NCBI GenBank assembly: GCA_028279275.1
Contig: JANQOB010000006.1
Span: 124,001 to 188,000 of the forward strand
Length of the DNA: 64,000 bases
DNA from: Gammaproteobacteria bacterium
Lineage (GTDB): Bacteria; Pseudomonadota; Gammaproteobacteria; UBA4575
Direction: 5' to 3'
Shown in pieces: positions 17,360 through 26,130 of this stretch. The notes below the pieces were generated by a model that ran no database searches, was not told where the DNA came from, and saw only the letters and a list, made by a program, of their open reading frames with translations. How positions within the stretch are numbered: the first letter of the stretch is position 1; every line of letters starts with the position of its first letter. The position numbers were made by a program, and so were the translations under genes.

Positions 17360-17998
17360 TTAGAAGAAAACACCTACGTTGGCAGTTATTTCAAAATTAT
17401 TTGTAAATTCGTTATCACCTAATAAATCTGTTTCATAGACAATGTCACGAACATCAAAACGAAATGACAACCAATCAGTTGGCAAGACTTTCAATCCAAA
17501 ACCAATGTTGTAGGCAAACTCATCTTCGTCATTAAATTCCACGTTGCCTACTCCAAACATCAGGTAAAAGCTACTGGTCATTGCAATATCGCTGCCAAGA
17601 AAAACTTCTCCTGGAAAGATGTTGTAACCAATTGAAACGTTGTAATAGGTGATGTCCTCATTTTGTAAAATATTGAAAGTAGTTAAGTTTTCTAAAGTTT
17701 CATCTGAGGTTTCAGACATTCCAATTGAGCCTTCTATAAAGAAGTCTTCTGTAACATGGTAGGCTGCACGTAAGCCATACGCGGGCTCTGTTCCAAAGTC
17801 TTCTACATCTAGTACTCCGTAGTAGGCCGTGATCTCAAAATTTTCTGTATCAATTCGCGGTACAACGATGTCTCTTCGATATATATCGGGTTCAATCACC
17901 TGTTCCTGAGTAGACTCAGGTTCGGGCGCATCCTCGTCTGCATACACTGGTTGTAAAAGAAATATAATTAATAAAATTAAAAGTAATTTAGTTTTCAT
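17360..17998 (-). CDS. outer-membrane beta-barrel protein (OmpA/OMP_b-brl-like)
   Basis: 212 aa. Signal peptide (LLLILLIIFLLQPVYA), an acidic/Glu-rich linker and an eight-strand-type barrel pattern (ITAYYGVLDV, YGLRAAYHVTEDFFIEGSI, ITYYNVSIGYNIFP, LSFRFDVRDIVY) ending NVGVFF. Size and pattern fit small eight-stranded barrels. AGGA 6 nt before the ATG supports the start. It lies between the SH3-barrel gene (21 nt) and tlpA (20 nt). This type of barrel next to an SH3-barrel relative suggests duplication within the cluster. No ligand can be assigned. Confidence 0.75.
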   Translation of the reverse strand: MKTKLLLILLIIFLLQPVYADEDAPEPESTQEQVIEPDIYRRDIVVPRIDTENFEITAYYGVLDVEDFGTEPAYGLRAAYHVTEDFFIEGSIGMSETSDETLENLTTFNILQNEDITYYNVSIGYNIFPGEVFLGSDIAMTSSFYLMFGVGNVEFNDEDEFAYNIGFGLKVLPTDWLSFRFDVRDIVYETDLLGDNEFTNNFEITANVGVFF

Positions 17999-18019
17999 AT
18001 GATGTCCTAAGTTTTAGCA

Positions 18020-18820
18020 TCAGAAAAAAAATGAAATCCCTGCGCTGAATTCATCGAACTCATCATTTCGATCATCTTCTGATAAAACGATGTAGCGTCG
18101 ATAATCTCCGCGCAAAAAGAATCTTTTTGTTAAGTAATAACGTAAACCAATTCCAAAATTGGCTAAGTCGTCTTCCGTTTCAATATCTTGAATGAGTGCA
18201 CCCTTCGGCTCATTTTCAAAACGTCCATAACCAACCGTAAAATGTGGAGTAAGTCGCCAATCCGGGAAAGGTGTTGAAACCAAATTTACTGCGTAAATGT
18301 CTGAACTTGATAATTTTCCCGCAACTTTTGAAACCTGAAATTCCAGTGCAATATTTTCAGTAAACTTGTATGCAAGTCTTGCAGACACAATTGGGTCACT
18401 ATCAAATTCACCTGCTGAAATTCCAAACTCAATACGTCTATGCAAGTAATCGTCATACAAAACATCTCTAAATGATTTAGGAATACCCGCGACTGTTAAC
18501 GTCTGTTCAATTTGTTTACGGCTTACCCAACCTTCAACACCACGATCGTCTTTTATCTTGAACCAGTCGGTTTTGCGCTTCATGATGTCAATCCAAGTGT
18601 GTCGCTTTACAACATGAAATATTGGATAACCTCGACCAGGACCGGTATGTAATTCAATATAGGGGTCAACGATCTTTACGCGTTGATATTCCTTATCACC
18701 AAAAAGATCCGCTAAAGCAGTTGAATACGGTATAAAAAATAAAAATAAAATCACTATAAATAAGTGAGTTACATGCTTTGCCAAACCAAAATAAGCTCTA
18801 TGTTTATTCGCTATTAACAT
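18020..18820 (-). CDS. bacterial SH3 domain plus outer-membrane beta-barrel
   Basis: 266 aa. Signal sequence (~18-38), then an SH3b domain (~47-108: VKIVDPYIELHTGPGRGYPI, TWIDIMKRKTDWFKIK, GVEGWVSRKQIEQ). The C-terminal half is a barrel (RIEFGISAGEFDSDPIVSAR, NFGIGLRYYLTKRFFLRGDY) ending ISFFF. SH3b domains usually bind peptidoglycan or peptides, so this protein may tether the outer membrane barrel to the wall. It begins 6 nt after the CX4CH lipoprotein gene stop. The SH3-barrel combination recurs in proteobacteria with unknown function. The call rests on visible domain patterns; the role is inferred. Confidence 0.75.
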   Translation of the reverse strand: MLIANKHRAYFGLAKHVTHLFIVILFLFFIPYSTALADLFGDKEYQRVKIVDPYIELHTGPGRGYPIFHVVKRHTWIDIMKRKTDWFKIKDDRGVEGWVSRKQIEQTLTVAGIPKSFRDVLYDDYLHRRIEFGISAGEFDSDPIVSARLAYKFTENIALEFQVSKVAGKLSSSDIYAVNLVSTPFPDWRLTPHFTVGYGRFENEPKGALIQDIETEDDLANFGIGLRYYLTKRFFLRGDYRRYIVLSEDDRNDEFDEFSAGISFFF

Positions 18821-18826
18821 TGAGCT

Positions 18827-19351
18827 TTATAGTCCGCAGGCGTTTATTAGGATTGCGGGGTTTACGGCATTACTAATGATCGTGCAACTTGGAATTGTTG
18901 CAGGAGCAACCATGCATGCTGAGCCATCTGTAGGAGCAGGTGTTGAAGCCCATTCAGAAATTGCGTTGTAACATAAGTCTCCAACCGTAAGCTGTTGTCC
19001 TCCACCATGAGAATTTCCTGTTGCTTTGCTTAGAAGTAAGTTGTTATTAAGTGTTCTTGCTTCTACTTGAGGAAAATTGTTTGTAATTAACTCTGTAGGG
19101 GATGGAGGATTAAATAAGAAAAATCCGCCTTGTCCAATTGGAGGCGCATGACAACCTGACTGTGAACATGAGTTTCCCGTAACCGCATTCTTTGTTCGGT
19201 TATGCATAATGGGTTCGATACAATCTTCATAAAGATTGATGCATAGGCTTACGCCACTGTTGGGCAGCTCTTCGTTCGATGTGCTGTCACATCCTTGAAA
19301 AAGACACACGGGTGCTACTACGGCTAGTAGCACCAGCCGTATTAACTTCAC
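18827..19351 (-). CDS. small c-type cytochrome-like lipoprotein (CX4CH)
   Basis: 174 aa from a GTG with GAGG 6 nt upstream. Signal peptide with a weak lipobox ending FQGC (Cys21). A haem-type motif SCSQSGCHAPP (Cys62, Cys67, His68) has four residues between the cysteines instead of two. It is preceded by CIEPIM, as in planctomycete-type cytochrome domains where a short helix leads into the haem site. The C-terminal part (NNNLLLSKATGN, then CYNAISEWAS) matches in pattern the last domain of the next gene (NNDLLLRPISDN, then YDTILTWIS). So it looks like a free-standing relative of that domain. It starts 21 nt after that gene's stop. Whether haem is attached to a CX4CH site is uncertain. Confidence 0.7.
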   Translation of the reverse strand: MKLIRLVLLAVVAPVCLFQGCDSTSNEELPNSGVSLCINLYEDCIEPIMHNRTKNAVTGNSCSQSGCHAPPIGQGGFFLFNPPSPTELITNNFPQVEARTLNNNLLLSKATGNSHGGGQQLTVGDLCYNAISEWASTPAPTDGSACMVAPATIPSCTIISNAVNPAILINACGL

Positions 19352-19372
19352 GACAAACCTCTGTTTTAATTA

Positions 19373-22306
19373 CTAATTTAGACAGGTTGGATTACTAGCA
19401 GCACCCATGCTAATCCAGGTCAAAATAGTGTCATAGGAGGATCCTGGACCGGTGTCTGAAAATACCGGCTGAGTGGCACTGTTAGGATCATTGATATCAG
19501 ACAAGATCTGAGGGTGCGGTAAATTCGGTGCTACATTGTCCGAAATAGGTCTTAACAGTAAATCGTTATTTTGCGGATCACAAAGATTATTAATCATTGC
19601 ACGCGTCACGTTAAAGTCACCTGCTTGATTTCCTGTTAACACAAAACGGTTAAATTCATTCTTACCGTCAACATCTATAGCAAATTCATCAGGGTCAACG
19701 GTAGAGTCGCCACTAAATCCATCAGCAACGTGGCAAGCGAAGCATTCATTTTCAAGTATTGGGTGGATCTGATTATTAAATACATCACGACTTACACTAC
19801 GACTTGAAACGATTGCATCTCGAACAACATATTGTCCATTTACAAGCTCGTAAGGTTCATTTGTATATTGACCACCTACGTCTACCCAAGTTGAAATCAA
19901 CCATTTTTCATCAGCCGACAACATCGATGCATGGTCAGTGATTCCAAGCTCAAAACTATTTGGAGCACGTAATTTAGTATTGAAAATAGTCTCTATTATG
20001 TGACTTGTACGTGAACTCGCTCCAGAGGTTCCTACTCGCACTAGACCTGGACCACGTTGAAAATATACAAGACCACTTTCGGAAACAACCGGTGGAAGTG
20101 GTACTCCATTCTCATCAAGTAATAAAGGCCCTTTAAAAATATTTTGATAAGAAATTACACGACCTGCAAATCCAGACAGCCCACCTTCTAAACTCAATCC
20201 TGCTGAAATTGGATCTGCAAGTAAGCTGTTACGGTGACAATTAGTACAAGTATTTGCACCACGGTCTTTATCCCACAACGGTTGAATATGCGTAACATAA
20301 TCGATGCGTCCATTATCAGGAACAGGTGTTTCTATATTCGCTAAAGAGAATGAGAAATCTGCTTCTAGACCTACTGACCAATACTCCGTAAAGTCCACAC
20401 TTTGACTCAAACTTGGTGCAGTTTCATTATTCAAACGTGCACGTGTTTCCGCCATGGTTTCTGCACCGTTGGCATTTGCATGACTTCCAGCAATAGGCGC
20501 GATATTAATTGAACTAAGCGCGCGTCTTGGTGAGTGACATCCATTACAAGTACGTGATTCACCCGGGCGAACTTGCAACCAATTAGTATGAGTTTGGAAA
20601 GCACGACCCGTTTTATCTAAAACAGAAATGGTCAATGCAGAATCTGCAGGCACTTTGGCAAGTATCGAACCATCTGGCTCCACAGGCACATAGCCAAGTA
20701 CTTCCTGCATCTCAAAACTACCATGACCGATTGCATGTTTAGCAATACCTGGAGGTGTTGGTAAGGCTCGCGTTACACGAGCAAAATATCCCGGACGATT
20801 CAAATAACTTGCGTTATTTGGATCTTTCATTGCTAACAAATCAGGTATTCCACCAACGGTAGGAATGTTCTCGCCTAATGCAGGAACCAATACTCGGTCA
20901 CCCATAATGTCCAAAAAGTCAGTGTGGTAGACCGAACGTACACCTAACACGCCCATGCCTTGTCCACCTAAGCCATTTGGCTCTGTCGCCATAATAGGAT
21001 CTACTGGTTTATTTGGCAGAACAGCAGGAACGTCGCTTAATGGGCGTGGGAATAGTGCTACAGGGTCTAAATATGCCATTCCATTTGGTGGTGCAGTTTC
21101 TACCGGCCTTGCATCACCATTAAAATCTACCATCCAAATACGATAATTAGATGGACCAAATACTTGTTTTTGACTGCCATCCAATGGATGTGTTTCTACG
21201 GGAATGGGATTGAATGTACCATCTGGAGCTATTGCGCGAGACAATAACACACGTCCTGTTCCATCCCACAAAGGATCCGGACTGGTATAACGTCCACCTG
21301 GTGAAAAACTTCCATCAAATGTAACTTCAGCTAAATTTACTAAACCATCTGGCTTCACTTGACCATTACATCCAGGTGCAATCCCCGGTGCTGGCTCACA
21401 GTTTTCTGAATAGTTCTCTGCATCAATCGCGAATAACGCACCACCTTCATCCGTGCCGGATAAAGGCATCACAGTGGATAATATAGTTCCATTCTGTTGT
21501 TCCATAGGATGCAAATAAGAGTTTCCAGGACTAAACGCTCCATACAGGATAAATAAATCTGTACCATCAGGATTGATTGTAAAAATTGGGAAATGATTTC
21601 GATTTGCTAAATGATCCCAACGACTAAACATAATTCGACCATCTCTTAAAACTGATGGATTTCGATCATGACTTTGGTTAAAAGATATTTGTGTAATATC
21701 TTGAGTAAGAGGGTCTAGAACATGCAAGTTAAGCGTTTCTTCACGCTCATACTCATCTAGAGTTTTATGTTGGGCGATATTTTGTTCCAACATCATTTCT
21801 TGCATTCGCTTTTGGCGATTAGAAGTAAATACAATTCGCCCATCAGGTAAGTATGCGGGATCTACATCATCCCCCAGTTCTGCTAATACGGGATCTAAAA
21901 CTAAAGGTGTGTACTGTCTAGTAGCAACATCCATTTCCCAAAGACTAAAGGTTTCGTCATCTGGACCACGCATAGAAAACACAACTTTTGTTGCATCATA
22001 ATTTACAGCAGGATCAGAAACATCACCTTGACCCTGTGTATATGCCGATGTGATGTTTATAGGTACGATTGAACCGGTAGAAGCATCTTTGTACATCAGA
22101 TCTCCACCAGGAGCGAAAGTAACACCATCAGTTGGATTACCAAGAGCTGACATACTTCGTTGTACGTACACCATTGGATAATTTCCATTAATGGTAGCAA
22201 AGCCGTCTGTAGACTCTGACGAACCTGTCTTACAACCTTGCATAATCCCAAGTGATGCGCACAAGGAAATTATTACAACCCAAATTTGACCAAAGTTCCT
22301 TTTCAT
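19373..22306 (-). CDS. HzsA-like beta-propeller multihaem lipoprotein
   Basis: 977 aa from an ATG at 22306 with GGAG 6 nt upstream; a TTG four codons earlier is not preferred. Signal peptide with a weak lipobox (MQGC, Cys25). Residues ~40-420 have TolB/PD40-like propeller blades (YLPDGRIVFTSNRQ, VLRDGRIMFSRWD, GTGRVLLSRA). Three CxxCH haem sites follow: CNGCH (587-591), CTNCH (687-691) and CFACH (855-859), the last two in planctomycete-type cytochrome domains (HIQPLWD and HPILENE lead-ins). The arrangement recalls the alpha subunit of hydrazine synthase and the wider group named after it, most of which are not hydrazine synthases. No beta or gamma subunit is present. Probably a surface or periplasmic redox protein; substrate unknown. 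Confidence 0.82.
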   Translation of the reverse strand: MKRNFGQIWVVIISLCASLGIMQGCKTGSSESTDGFATINGNYPMVYVQRSMSALGNPTDGVTFAPGGDLMYKDASTGSIVPINITSAYTQGQGDVSDPAVNYDATKVVFSMRGPDDETFSLWEMDVATRQYTPLVLDPVLAELGDDVDPAYLPDGRIVFTSNRQKRMQEMMLEQNIAQHKTLDEYEREETLNLHVLDPLTQDITQISFNQSHDRNPSVLRDGRIMFSRWDHLANRNHFPIFTINPDGTDLFILYGAFSPGNSYLHPMEQQNGTILSTVMPLSGTDEGGALFAIDAENYSENCEPAPGIAPGCNGQVKPDGLVNLAEVTFDGSFSPGGRYTSPDPLWDGTGRVLLSRAIAPDGTFNPIPVETHPLDGSQKQVFGPSNYRIWMVDFNGDARPVETAPPNGMAYLDPVALFPRPLSDVPAVLPNKPVDPIMATEPNGLGGQGMGVLGVRSVYHTDFLDIMGDRVLVPALGENIPTVGGIPDLLAMKDPNNASYLNRPGYFARVTRALPTPPGIAKHAIGHGSFEMQEVLGYVPVEPDGSILAKVPADSALTISVLDKTGRAFQTHTNWLQVRPGESRTCNGCHSPRRALSSINIAPIAGSHANANGAETMAETRARLNNETAPSLSQSVDFTEYWSVGLEADFSFSLANIETPVPDNGRIDYVTHIQPLWDKDRGANTCTNCHRNSLLADPISAGLSLEGGLSGFAGRVISYQNIFKGPLLLDENGVPLPPVVSESGLVYFQRGPGLVRVGTSGASSRTSHIIETIFNTKLRAPNSFELGITDHASMLSADEKWLISTWVDVGGQYTNEPYELVNGQYVVRDAIVSSRSVSRDVFNNQIHPILENECFACHVADGFSGDSTVDPDEFAIDVDGKNEFNRFVLTGNQAGDFNVTRAMINNLCDPQNNDLLLRPISDNVAPNLPHPQILSDINDPNSATQPVFSDTGPGSSYDTILTWISMGAASNPTCLN

Positions 22307-22508
22307 AACCAACTCCAAAAATGTAGCAAGATCCTTCTTCCCAAAAACTCACGTAAATTCAGCCACTAATATTTGATTTTTCATGGCCACAACGTCTGTT
22401 AACAAATAGCCCTATCTCCTTGATTTTTAAGGACTATACGGTATCGATTATTTCTCGATTAAATGAATCAAACCGCGACAGAAGCACCAACGGATTAAAG
22501 AAACAGAC

Positions 22509-22532
22509 AAAAGGTAAAGAACTTTACCTTTT
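22509..22532 (-). terminator. hairpin downstream of apbE, probable terminator
   Basis: Perfect 11-bp inverted repeat AAAAGGTAAAG/CTTTACCTTTT around a 2-nt centre, 38 nt past the apbE stop. On the minus strand the 3' arm ends in TTTT. A second hairpin (AACGTGAA/TTCACGTT arms, 22562-22581) overlaps the apbE stop itself. Together they would end apbE transcripts and separate apbE from the haem-lipoprotein operon; the symmetry also allows action on the other strand. The rest of the 22307-22569 gap shows nothing else. Confidence 0.5.
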
Positions 22533-22569
22533 GAAATTTGATGTGGAATTTAAGCAGGTTAAACGTGAA

Positions 22570-23586
22570 TTACTTCACGTTAGCATTGTGATTTGCGGCA
22601 CTTTCGGGTTGTTCAAGCCCTTCTGAATAGTAGAGTTTTGCGTTCTGATCAATGATCACTCCTTCAACTCCATCCAAACGATTGAGTAATTCAAGGCCGT
22701 TGTTAACGCCCATAACAAATATACTGGTTGATAATGCATCTGTAGTTGTAGCATCACTCGCAAGAATAGAAACGCTTCGCACTTCACTTACAGATTTCCC
22801 CGTGCTGGGATGAATAATATGGTGATATTTTTCACCATCTTCTATGAAAAATCGTTCGTAATCACCGGAAGTCGACAATGCTTCATCCTCTAGCGGTAAC
22901 ATCACGACGGCTTCCTCAGTATTAGCAGGATCACGAATGCCCACTAACCAAGCGCGGCCACGGCGATCACCTAATAAACGAGTATCTCCGCCAGCAGAAA
23001 CTAAAGCATGTTCAATGCCCAATTGTTTCAAATGTTGAATCGATTGATCCACTGCAAAACCTTTGGCAATCCCTCCCAAATCAATTTTCACACCTTGCTT
23101 TAAAAAACGAACGGTTAATTGATTTTCATCTAAGACTACATTTTTATAATCGATTAATTGTTTGGCTTGTTCAATTTCATCCTCTGTCGGTTTAATTTCT
23201 TTTCTGTAATTGAATAAATGCCCAACACTTGCATAAGTGATATCAAATGCACCATCTGTGAGACGCGAAACTTCTAGTGATTTTTCAATTACATGGAATA
23301 AGTCACGATCAACTTCTATTGGCTCTTCATGGGCTGATTTGTTGATTTTAGAAAGTTGACTATCCTCAATATACGGGCTCATTAAACGGTTAACCCTCTC
23401 CATTTCATTTAAAACACTATTAATACCCTGTTCTCGTTTGTCAGCATCCGCATGCCAAACCTCAACACGAATTGTGGTACCCATGATTGCGGCATCTTCC
23501 GTTTGCCACTCGGCTGCCAGCGGCAATGAAAACAGCGATAAAATTAAACAAAATAAATGAAATTTGACTAATTGTTTAAATGGCAT
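22570..23586 (-). CDS. apbE: FAD:protein FMN transferase ApbE
   Basis: 338 aa. Signal peptide (~8-25, SLFSLPLAAEW) without a lipobox Cys, then the ApbE fold. Visible motifs are MGTTIRVEVW, IDLGGIAKGFAVD, LVSAGGDTRLLG, GKYHHIIHPSTGK-like (residues ~254-267) and DATTTDALSTSIFVMG, which carries the metal and FAD site. ApbE transfers FMN from FAD onto a Ser/Thr of exported proteins such as NqrC and RnfG. No nqr or rnf genes are in the window, so the substrate may be a product of the adjacent cluster; the DUF3570 protein has a matching motif. It is separated from the next gene by 263 nt with a hairpin. It is divergent from moeA. Confidence 0.93.
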   Translation of the reverse strand: MPFKQLVKFHLFCLILSLFSLPLAAEWQTEDAAIMGTTIRVEVWHADADKREQGINSVLNEMERVNRLMSPYIEDSQLSKINKSAHEEPIEVDRDLFHVIEKSLEVSRLTDGAFDITYASVGHLFNYRKEIKPTEDEIEQAKQLIDYKNVVLDENQLTVRFLKQGVKIDLGGIAKGFAVDQSIQHLKQLGIEHALVSAGGDTRLLGDRRGRAWLVGIRDPANTEEAVVMLPLEDEALSTSGDYERFFIEDGEKYHHIIHPSTGKSVSEVRSVSILASDATTTDALSTSIFVMGVNNGLELLNRLDGVEGVIIDQNAKLYYSEGLEQPESAANHNANVK

Positions 23587-23708
23587 TGGGTAGATATAGA
23601 CTTATATTGAAAATATGAATCAGCTGTTAGACAGAAAATAGAAGTTCACGTTCATGCTTGGTTGCCATTATACTTGGAAATGTTAAGGCATGAACCAGCA
23701 AAACCATA

Positions 23709-24992
23709 ATGACCCCAACGAACACCAACACAATTAAATATGACCCGAGTTGCATGGATGACTTTGATCCTGCATCACTAGATGCTGATAAAGCATTACA
23801 AACAATTTTAAAAACAATTACATCGACCAATGAGACTGAAAAGTTGCCTATTCGTGACACACTGGGTCGTGCTTTAGCTGAAGATATAAGTTCTAAAATT
23901 AATGTCCCGGGACATACCAACTCAGCAATGGATGGCTATGCCGTCAATGGATCAGAAATCCCTCAACAAGGGACTGTCACACTTAAAAATATTGGGACTG
24001 CTTGGGCAGGAAAACCTTTCCCAGGTGAAACCAGTAAAGGTGAATGTGTACGCATTATGACTGGCGCAGCAATGCCTGCTAATACTGATACTGTAATCAT
24101 ACAAGAACATGTCCAGGTGAATGGTGATGACATCACTATTGATCACGCAAATAAACATGGTCAAAACGTACGTTTAGCCGGTGAAGATATTCCAATGGGT
24201 GGGCAGGTTCTCAGAAAAGGCAAACTCATAACACCAGCAGATTTAGGTCTTATTGCCTCTGTTGGTATTAGTGAAATAGAAGTTAATAAAAAGATACGTG
24301 TGGCTTTTTTCTCTACAGGTGATGAATTACGTCCGGTTGGTAGTAAATTAGAAGTTGGGCAAATTTATGACAGCAATCGCTACACATTGCATGGCATGCT
24401 TTCTAAATTAAGTGTTGAAATAATTGATTTAGGCGTTGTCGAAGACAAACGCGAGGCTGTTGAAGAAGCCTTTTTAAATGCCGCCAACAAAGCAGATGTC
24501 ATTATAACTTCTGGCGGGGTATCGGTTGGCGAAGCTGATTTTGTAAAAGAAACACTTGAAAAAATGGGTGAAGTTAATTTTTGGAAAGTTGCAATGAAGC
24601 CTGGACGACCTCTTGCATTTGGAAAAATCAAAAACGCATGGTTTTTTGGTTTACCGGGGAACCCTGTATCTGTAATGGTGACTTTTTATATGTTTGTTCA
24701 ACCAGCACTTAAAAAATTAATGGGTTTAGAATATAAAGAACCGTTAATGATCAATGCAAGTTGCAAAACGAAGCTACGCAAACGACCTGGTCGTGTCGAA
24801 TATCAACGCGGAATTCTTACACGAAATCATGACAATCCATTTGAATATAATGTAGCTAAAACTGGAGCACAGGGTTCGGGAATTTTGCGTTCTATGTCTG
24901 ATGCGAATTGTTTTATTATATTGCCAATGGAGTCTAGCGGAGTGGAAGTTGAGGACCAAGTTCAAGTACTCCCCTTTGAAGCTATTATCTAA
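23709..24992 (+). CDS. moeA: molybdopterin molybdenumtransferase MoeA
   Basis: 427 aa, within the usual 400-430. MoeA domains are visible in order: the N-terminal entry region (GRALAEDISSKINVPGHTNSAMDGYA), the lid domain (MTGAAMPANTDTVIIQEHV), the molybdopterin-binding domain (FSTGDELRPVG, GQIYDSNRYTL, TSGGVSVGEADFVK, FGLPGNPVSVMVTF) and a C-terminal beta domain. It inserts molybdate into adenylylated molybdopterin. The ATG at 23709 lacks a clear ribosome site; an ATG 15 codons further in is possible. The gene is divergent from apbE and convergent with moaE (10-nt gap). Confidence 0.95.
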   Translation: MTPTNTNTIKYDPSCMDDFDPASLDADKALQTILKTITSTNETEKLPIRDTLGRALAEDISSKINVPGHTNSAMDGYAVNGSEIPQQGTVTLKNIGTAWAGKPFPGETSKGECVRIMTGAAMPANTDTVIIQEHVQVNGDDITIDHANKHGQNVRLAGEDIPMGGQVLRKGKLITPADLGLIASVGISEIEVNKKIRVAFFSTGDELRPVGSKLEVGQIYDSNRYTLHGMLSKLSVEIIDLGVVEDKREAVEEAFLNAANKADVIITSGGVSVGEADFVKETLEKMGEVNFWKVAMKPGRPLAFGKIKNAWFFGLPGNPVSVMVTFYMFVQPALKKLMGLEYKEPLMINASCKTKLRKRPGRVEYQRGILTRNHDNPFEYNVAKTGAQGSGILRSMSDANCFIILPMESSGVEVEDQVQVLPFEAII

Positions 24993-25002
24993 AAAAGAAT
25001 CT

Positions 25003-25440
25003 CTAAGCTGGGGTATTTTTCTCTACCCAACGATCTTTTTCCTTAGTTAAAGTTTCTTTTTTCCAAAATGGTGCTTTAGATTTTAAATCTTCCATAATAA
25101 ATCGGTTTGCATCATAGGCAGGTCCACGATGTATAGACCATACAACTACACAAACAATCGGATCACTGGGAAATACTTCACCCACCCGATGTAATATAAA
25201 CACATCTAAAATATCAAACTTATCCAATGCATCTTTAGCTATTGTTTCCAAGTGCTTTTGCGTCATTTCTGGGTAATGCTCTAATACCATTGAAGCAACC
25301 GAATCTCCTTCGTTCATATCGCGCATTGATCCAATAAAAATAGATTTAGCACCATGCTCGCCCTTACGCAGAAACTCTTTTTCATAGTCACAAGCTTCCT
25401 GCCATGGATCATATTGTGATTCTCTTATCTCAACTTTCAT
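25003..25440 (-). CDS. moaE: molybdopterin synthase catalytic subunit MoaE
   Basis: 145 aa. It has the MoaE core: GAKSIFIGSMRD near residue 30, LEHYPEMT (the substrate loop), FILHRVGEVFPSDPIVCVVV and the end DLKSKAPFWKKE. Lys120 and Lys127 match the two active-site lysines known at 119 and 126 in E. coli. MoaE with sulfurated MoaD converts precursor Z (cPMP) to molybdopterin. No moaD gene is beside it, which is unusual, since moaD commonly precedes moaE. The gene is convergent with moeA and divergent from moaB. Confidence 0.95.
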   Translation of the reverse strand: MKVEIRESQYDPWQEACDYEKEFLRKGEHGAKSIFIGSMRDMNEGDSVASMVLEHYPEMTQKHLETIAKDALDKFDILDVFILHRVGEVFPSDPIVCVVVWSIHRGPAYDANRFIMEDLKSKAPFWKKETLTKEKDRWVEKNTPA

Positions 25441-25506
25441 TTTCTATGACATTAATTGCTAAGTACGCTACATTAAGACTATAAATTATTTGAAACACTA
25501 TTATAT

Positions 25507-26031
25507 ATGAGCAACAAAGAACGTTCTTTCAAGCCTCTAAATATTGCCGTTCTGACGATTTCGGATACCCGTACAGAAGCTGATGATAAATCAGGCAAGC
25601 TTTTATGTGACCGATTAACTGCAGCAGGCCATAATTTACGTGAAAAGATAATAGTTCCTGATGATATTTATAAAATTCGTGCCGTAGTTGCTCCTTGGAT
25701 CGCAGAAGAAAAGCCAGATGTTGTGATGACGACGGGTGGCACTGGAGTAACCGGAAGGGATGGCACCCCTGAAGCTATTCGCCCCTTACTTGATAAAGAA
25801 ATTACGGGTTTTGGCGAAATGTTTCGTGTGCTTTCCTATGAAACCATTAAAACCTCTACCCTTCAATCTCGTGCGTTTGCGGGGGTTGCAAATGCCACTT
25901 ACATATTTTGTTTACCAGGATCTGCAGGCGCTTGCGCGGAAGCATGGGATAAATTAATTTCTCATCAGTTGGATTACAGGAGCCGCCCCTGTAATTTGGT
26001 TGAGTTGATGCCGAGACTGAAAGAAAAATGA
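25507..26031 (+). CDS. moaB: molybdenum cofactor biosynthesis protein MoaB
   Basis: 174 aa. MoaB/MogA fold: IAVLTISDTRTEADDKSG, then MTTGGTGVTGRDGTPEAI (the MPT-binding loop), then FRVLSYETIKTSTLQSRAFAG and the FCLPGSAGACAEAWD helix. Proteins of this family adenylylate molybdopterin before MoeA loads molybdenum. Because no separate mogA is visible, this copy may supply that step, though E. coli MoaB itself is dispensable. The stop is at 26031, right at the edge of a dispersed repeat (26032-26130) that separates it from convergent moaA. Confidence 0.93.
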   Translation: MSNKERSFKPLNIAVLTISDTRTEADDKSGKLLCDRLTAAGHNLREKIIVPDDIYKIRAVVAPWIAEEKPDVVMTTGGTGVTGRDGTPEAIRPLLDKEITGFGEMFRVLSYETIKTSTLQSRAFAGVANATYIFCLPGSAGACAEAWDKLISHQLDYRSRPCNLVELMPRLKEK

Positions 26032-26130
26032 ATGTTTGCTTACGACTCAATGCGGACATTTTGAAATCGTCTAACTCTAATCTGTTGCATCGTCCCTGAT
26101 GGACGTCATATTCGTACGTCCCTGTACTCA
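26032..26130 (+). repeat. dispersed hairpin repeat, copy A
   Basis: This 99-bp element fills the whole gap between the convergent stops of moaB and moaA. Two hairpins are visible: ATGTTTGC pairing with GCGGACAT (two G-U pairs), and CGTCC/GGACG in the middle. The parts TTGAAATCG, TCTAATCTGTTGCATC and TCATATTCGTAC recur at 41449-41520 (inverted), and GCGGACATT, TAATCTGTTGCATC and CCCTGT-CTCAC recur at 42443-42549. The middle-stem bases differ between copies but still pair, which suggests selection for structure. It could end transcription from both sides. Not a family I can name. Confidence 0.65.

Noticed and set aside
19990..20025. SGASS motif in the HzsA-like protein as a second ApbE flavinylation site
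   Set aside because: It sits where planctomycete-type cytochromes usually have a loop before a Ser-x-hydrophobic helix, and it lacks the leading Asp. The resemblance is probably chance.
22420..22626. 68-codon plus-strand ORF after the apbE end
   Set aside because: It runs through the hairpin and antisense into apbE; its composition looks non-coding.
23627..23920. 97-codon minus-strand ORF overlapping the start of moeA
   Set aside because: Antisense to conserved moeA sequence, with no ribosome site and no family resemblance.
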